Below are positions 62,565 to 64,000 of a DNA stretch of 64,000 nucleotides, piece by piece. The stretch's first letter is position 1. Each line of letters opens with the position of its first letter. The position numbers were made by a program, and so were the translations under genes. The notes beneath the pieces were generated by a model. That model was not told where the DNA came from, did no database searches, and saw only the letters and a program-made list of their open reading frames with translations. The DNA is from Cupriavidus agavae (GTDB taxonomy: Bacteria > Pseudomonadota > Gammaproteobacteria > Burkholderiales > Burkholderiaceae): contig NZ_SGXM01000002.1 of assembly GCF_004217045.1 (NCBI RefSeq), forward strand, positions 310,001 to 374,000, given 5' to 3'.

Positions 62565-63878
62565 TCAGGTGGCTGTGCGCGGCGCGGCTTCGACGGCGGA
62601 GCGGGGCTCCAGCGCGGCGCGCACCACAAAGGTCATGACGACCGCGAACACCAGCATCGCGGCCAGGAAGTAGAGCCCGGCGGCCAGGCTGCCGGTGGCG
62701 TCCTTGATCACGCCGATGCCGAACGGGCCCAGGTAGCCGCCCAGATTGGCCAGCGAGTTGATCGTGGCAATGCCAACCGCCGCACTGGCGCCGGTCAGGA
62801 ACTGACCCGGCAGTGCCCACACCACGGCCTGGATCGAATAGATCGAGAAGGCCGTCAGGCAGATGAACAGGAACTGCAGCGCCGGCGTCTGCACCCAGGC
62901 GCTGGCCGCCATCGTCACCGCCGCCGCGGCCGACACCACCACGATGTGCCAGTAGCGCTCGCCCTTGCGGTCGGAGTGGCGCGGCACCAGGTAGAGGCCA
63001 ACCACCGCGAACAGGTAGGGAATCGCCGACAGCCACCCCGTGGCCACGTCGCTCACGCCAAACTGCTTGATGATCGTGGGCAGCCACAGCGACAGGCCGT
63101 AGATGCTGAGCGGGAACGGCAGGAACAGCAGCGACAGCAGCAGCACGCGCTTGTCCTTGAGCGCGGCCAGCGGATTGCCGTGCGATTTCAGCGCGAAAGT
63201 CTTCTGGTCGGCCGCCAGTTCGCGCTCGATCCAGGCCCGGTCACCGGCGGCCAGCCACTTGGCATCGGCCGGCGATTCCGGAATCAGCCGCAGCGTGGGA
63301 ATGCACAGCAGCACCGCCGGCAGCCCGCTGATGACGAACAGCGTCTGCCAGTTCGACAGCCCGAACAGGCCCGGAGTGGACAGGATCCAGCCGGCAATCG
63401 GGCCGGTGATGATCAGCGCGATCGGCTGCGCCAGCACCAGCAGGCCGATGATGCGGGCGCGGTGCCGCATCGGGAACCACTTGGTCAGGAAGTAGAGGAT
63501 GCCCGGGTACAGGCCGGCCTCGGCCGCGCCCAGCAGGAAGCGCAGCACGTAGAACGTGGTGGCGTTGTGGATCAGCGCCATCAGCATCGTGATCACGCCC
63601 CACGTGAACAGGATGCGCGCGAACCAGCGCCGGGCGCCAAAACGCTCCAGCGCCAGGTTGCTCGGCACCTCGCACAGGAAGTAGCCGATGAAGAACAGCC
63701 CCGCGCCAAGGCCGTAGGCCGCGTCGCTGATGCCGGCCGCCGCGTTCATGTGCAGCTTGGCGAAACCCACGACCGAGCGGTCGATGTAGGCCACCACGTA
63801 GATCAGTGCCAGGAACGGTATCAGCTTGCGCGTCAGCATCGCAATGATGCGTGACTCTTCCGATTGACTGTTCATCAT
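62565..63878 (-). CDS. MFS transporter, anion:cation symporter (ACS) family
   Basis: A 437-residue, 12-helix transporter. LIYVVAYIDRSVVGFAKLHM in helix 1, FIGYFLCEVPSNLALERFGARRWFARI between helices 2 and 3, RFLLGAAEAGLYPGILYFLTKWFP and the late FLTGASAAVGIATINSLANLGGYLGPF are ACS hallmarks. ACS members import hexonates, tartrate, phthalate and similar anions. Flanking sugar-acid enzymes suggest a pentonate or hexonate. A GAGGAGACA ribosome site supports the start. It lies 28 bases after the dehydratase and 10 bases before the lyase. Confidence 0.87.
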   Translation of the reverse strand: MMNSQSEESRIIAMLTRKLIPFLALIYVVAYIDRSVVGFAKLHMNAAAGISDAAYGLGAGLFFIGYFLCEVPSNLALERFGARRWFARILFTWGVITMLMALIHNATTFYVLRFLLGAAEAGLYPGILYFLTKWFPMRHRARIIGLLVLAQPIALIITGPIAGWILSTPGLFGLSNWQTLFVISGLPAVLLCIPTLRLIPESPADAKWLAAGDRAWIERELAADQKTFALKSHGNPLAALKDKRVLLLSLLFLPFPLSIYGLSLWLPTIIKQFGVSDVATGWLSAIPYLFAVVGLYLVPRHSDRKGERYWHIVVVSAAAAVTMAASAWVQTPALQFLFICLTAFSIYSIQAVVWALPGQFLTGASAAVGIATINSLANLGGYLGPFGIGVIKDATGSLAAGLYFLAAMLVFAVVMTFVVRAALEPRSAVEAAPRTAT

Positions 63879-63906
63879 TGTCTCCTCGTCTTGTGTTTAT
63901 GGTTGT

Positions 63907-64000
63907 TCAGTGCGAGTGGCGCGGCACGTCGGCGCCACGGCAGCCCACCAGGAAATCGAGATCGCAGCCCTCGTCCGCCTGCAGCACGTGCTTCACGTAG
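63907..64000 (-). CDS. IlvD/Edd family dehydratase (3' end only)
   Basis: Only the last 31 codons are present; the gene runs off the right edge. The C-terminus reads YVKHVLQADEGCDLDF followed by LVGCRGADVPRHSH and a TGA stop. This matches the end of sugar-acid dehydratases of the dihydroxyacid dehydratase family (arabonate/xylonate type, [Fe-S]-dependent), which convert pentonates to 2-keto-3-deoxypentonates. It is 28 bases upstream of the MFS gene, so it begins or continues the same operon. The identification rests on a short fragment. Confidence 0.6.
   Translation of the reverse strand, partial: YVKHVLQADEGCDLDFLVGCRGADVPRHSH

Overview
The window is GC-rich bacterial chromosome with dense genes, short gaps and many 4-base start/stop overlaps. 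The gene families point to a betaproteobacterium of the Burkholderiaceae, probably Cupriavidus or a close relative: a Bug/TctC tripartite-tricarboxylate binding protein, a DUF3649-PepSY-DUF3325 iron cluster, a DUF1090 protein, FCD-type GntR regulators and an HTH-citrate synthase. This placement is inferred from gene content, not from a marker gene. I saw no rRNA, tRNA, CRISPR array, insertion sequence or phage gene.

Layout. 1-3.7 kb (minus strand) is a small acid/CoA locus: a ketopantoate-reductase-like protein, an FCD GntR regulator, a formyl-CoA-transferase-like enzyme and the start of a fumarylacetoacetate-hydrolase-family gene. The first three carry the same 15-16 bp palindromic site upstream, so I read them as one regulon. 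3.9-5.7 kb holds a TerC-family membrane protein, a second GntR regulator, two stacked terminators and a small conserved protein. 18.1 down to 5.9 kb is one long minus-strand operon of nine genes: a membrane-anchored formylglycine-generating enzyme (FGE), a lipoprotein sulfatase, a membrane/spermidine-synthase-like fusion, then MoxR, DUF58, DUF4381, BatA, BatB/C and BatD. Attaching a sulfatase and its maturase to a MoxR/Bat chaperone module is the most unusual feature here.

18.4-22.8 kb is a NodT-EmrA-EmrB drug-efflux operon. It is followed by a binding protein with no signal peptide, a DUF1090 protein and a small hypothetical protein. 24.6-37.8 kb is a complete type I secretion adhesin locus: a protein of about 2,784 residues with 24 Ig-like modules and RTX repeats, then its TolC, ABC transporter and membrane-fusion partners. 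An exported epoxide-hydrolase-like enzyme follows.

39.4-50.6 kb is an iron/siderophore island: DUF3649, PepSY, DUF3325, a MacA-MacB-outer-membrane-factor exporter, a FecI-like sigma factor, a FecR-like sensor and a TonB-dependent receptor with an STN domain. Two copies of the same bipartite promoter motif lie in front of the first gene and of the receptor, and a Fur-like box lies before the sigma factor. The expected circuit is iron starvation, then sigma factor, then uptake together with export or recycling.

50.7-64 kb contains a Fic protein behind clustered palindromes and an HTH-citrate synthase fusion divergent from a catabolic operon (2-hydroxyacid dehydrogenase, FAH-family hydrolase, SDR, Bug protein). 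Next come a secreted metallophosphoesterase-LamG lipoprotein, a glycine-zipper lipoprotein whose ribosome site sits in a perfect hairpin, a small membrane protein and an MFS transporter. The window closes with a minus-strand sugar-acid operon (the end of an IlvD/Edd dehydratase, an MFS permease, a DapA-family lyase) that looks like a non-phosphorylative pentonate pathway.
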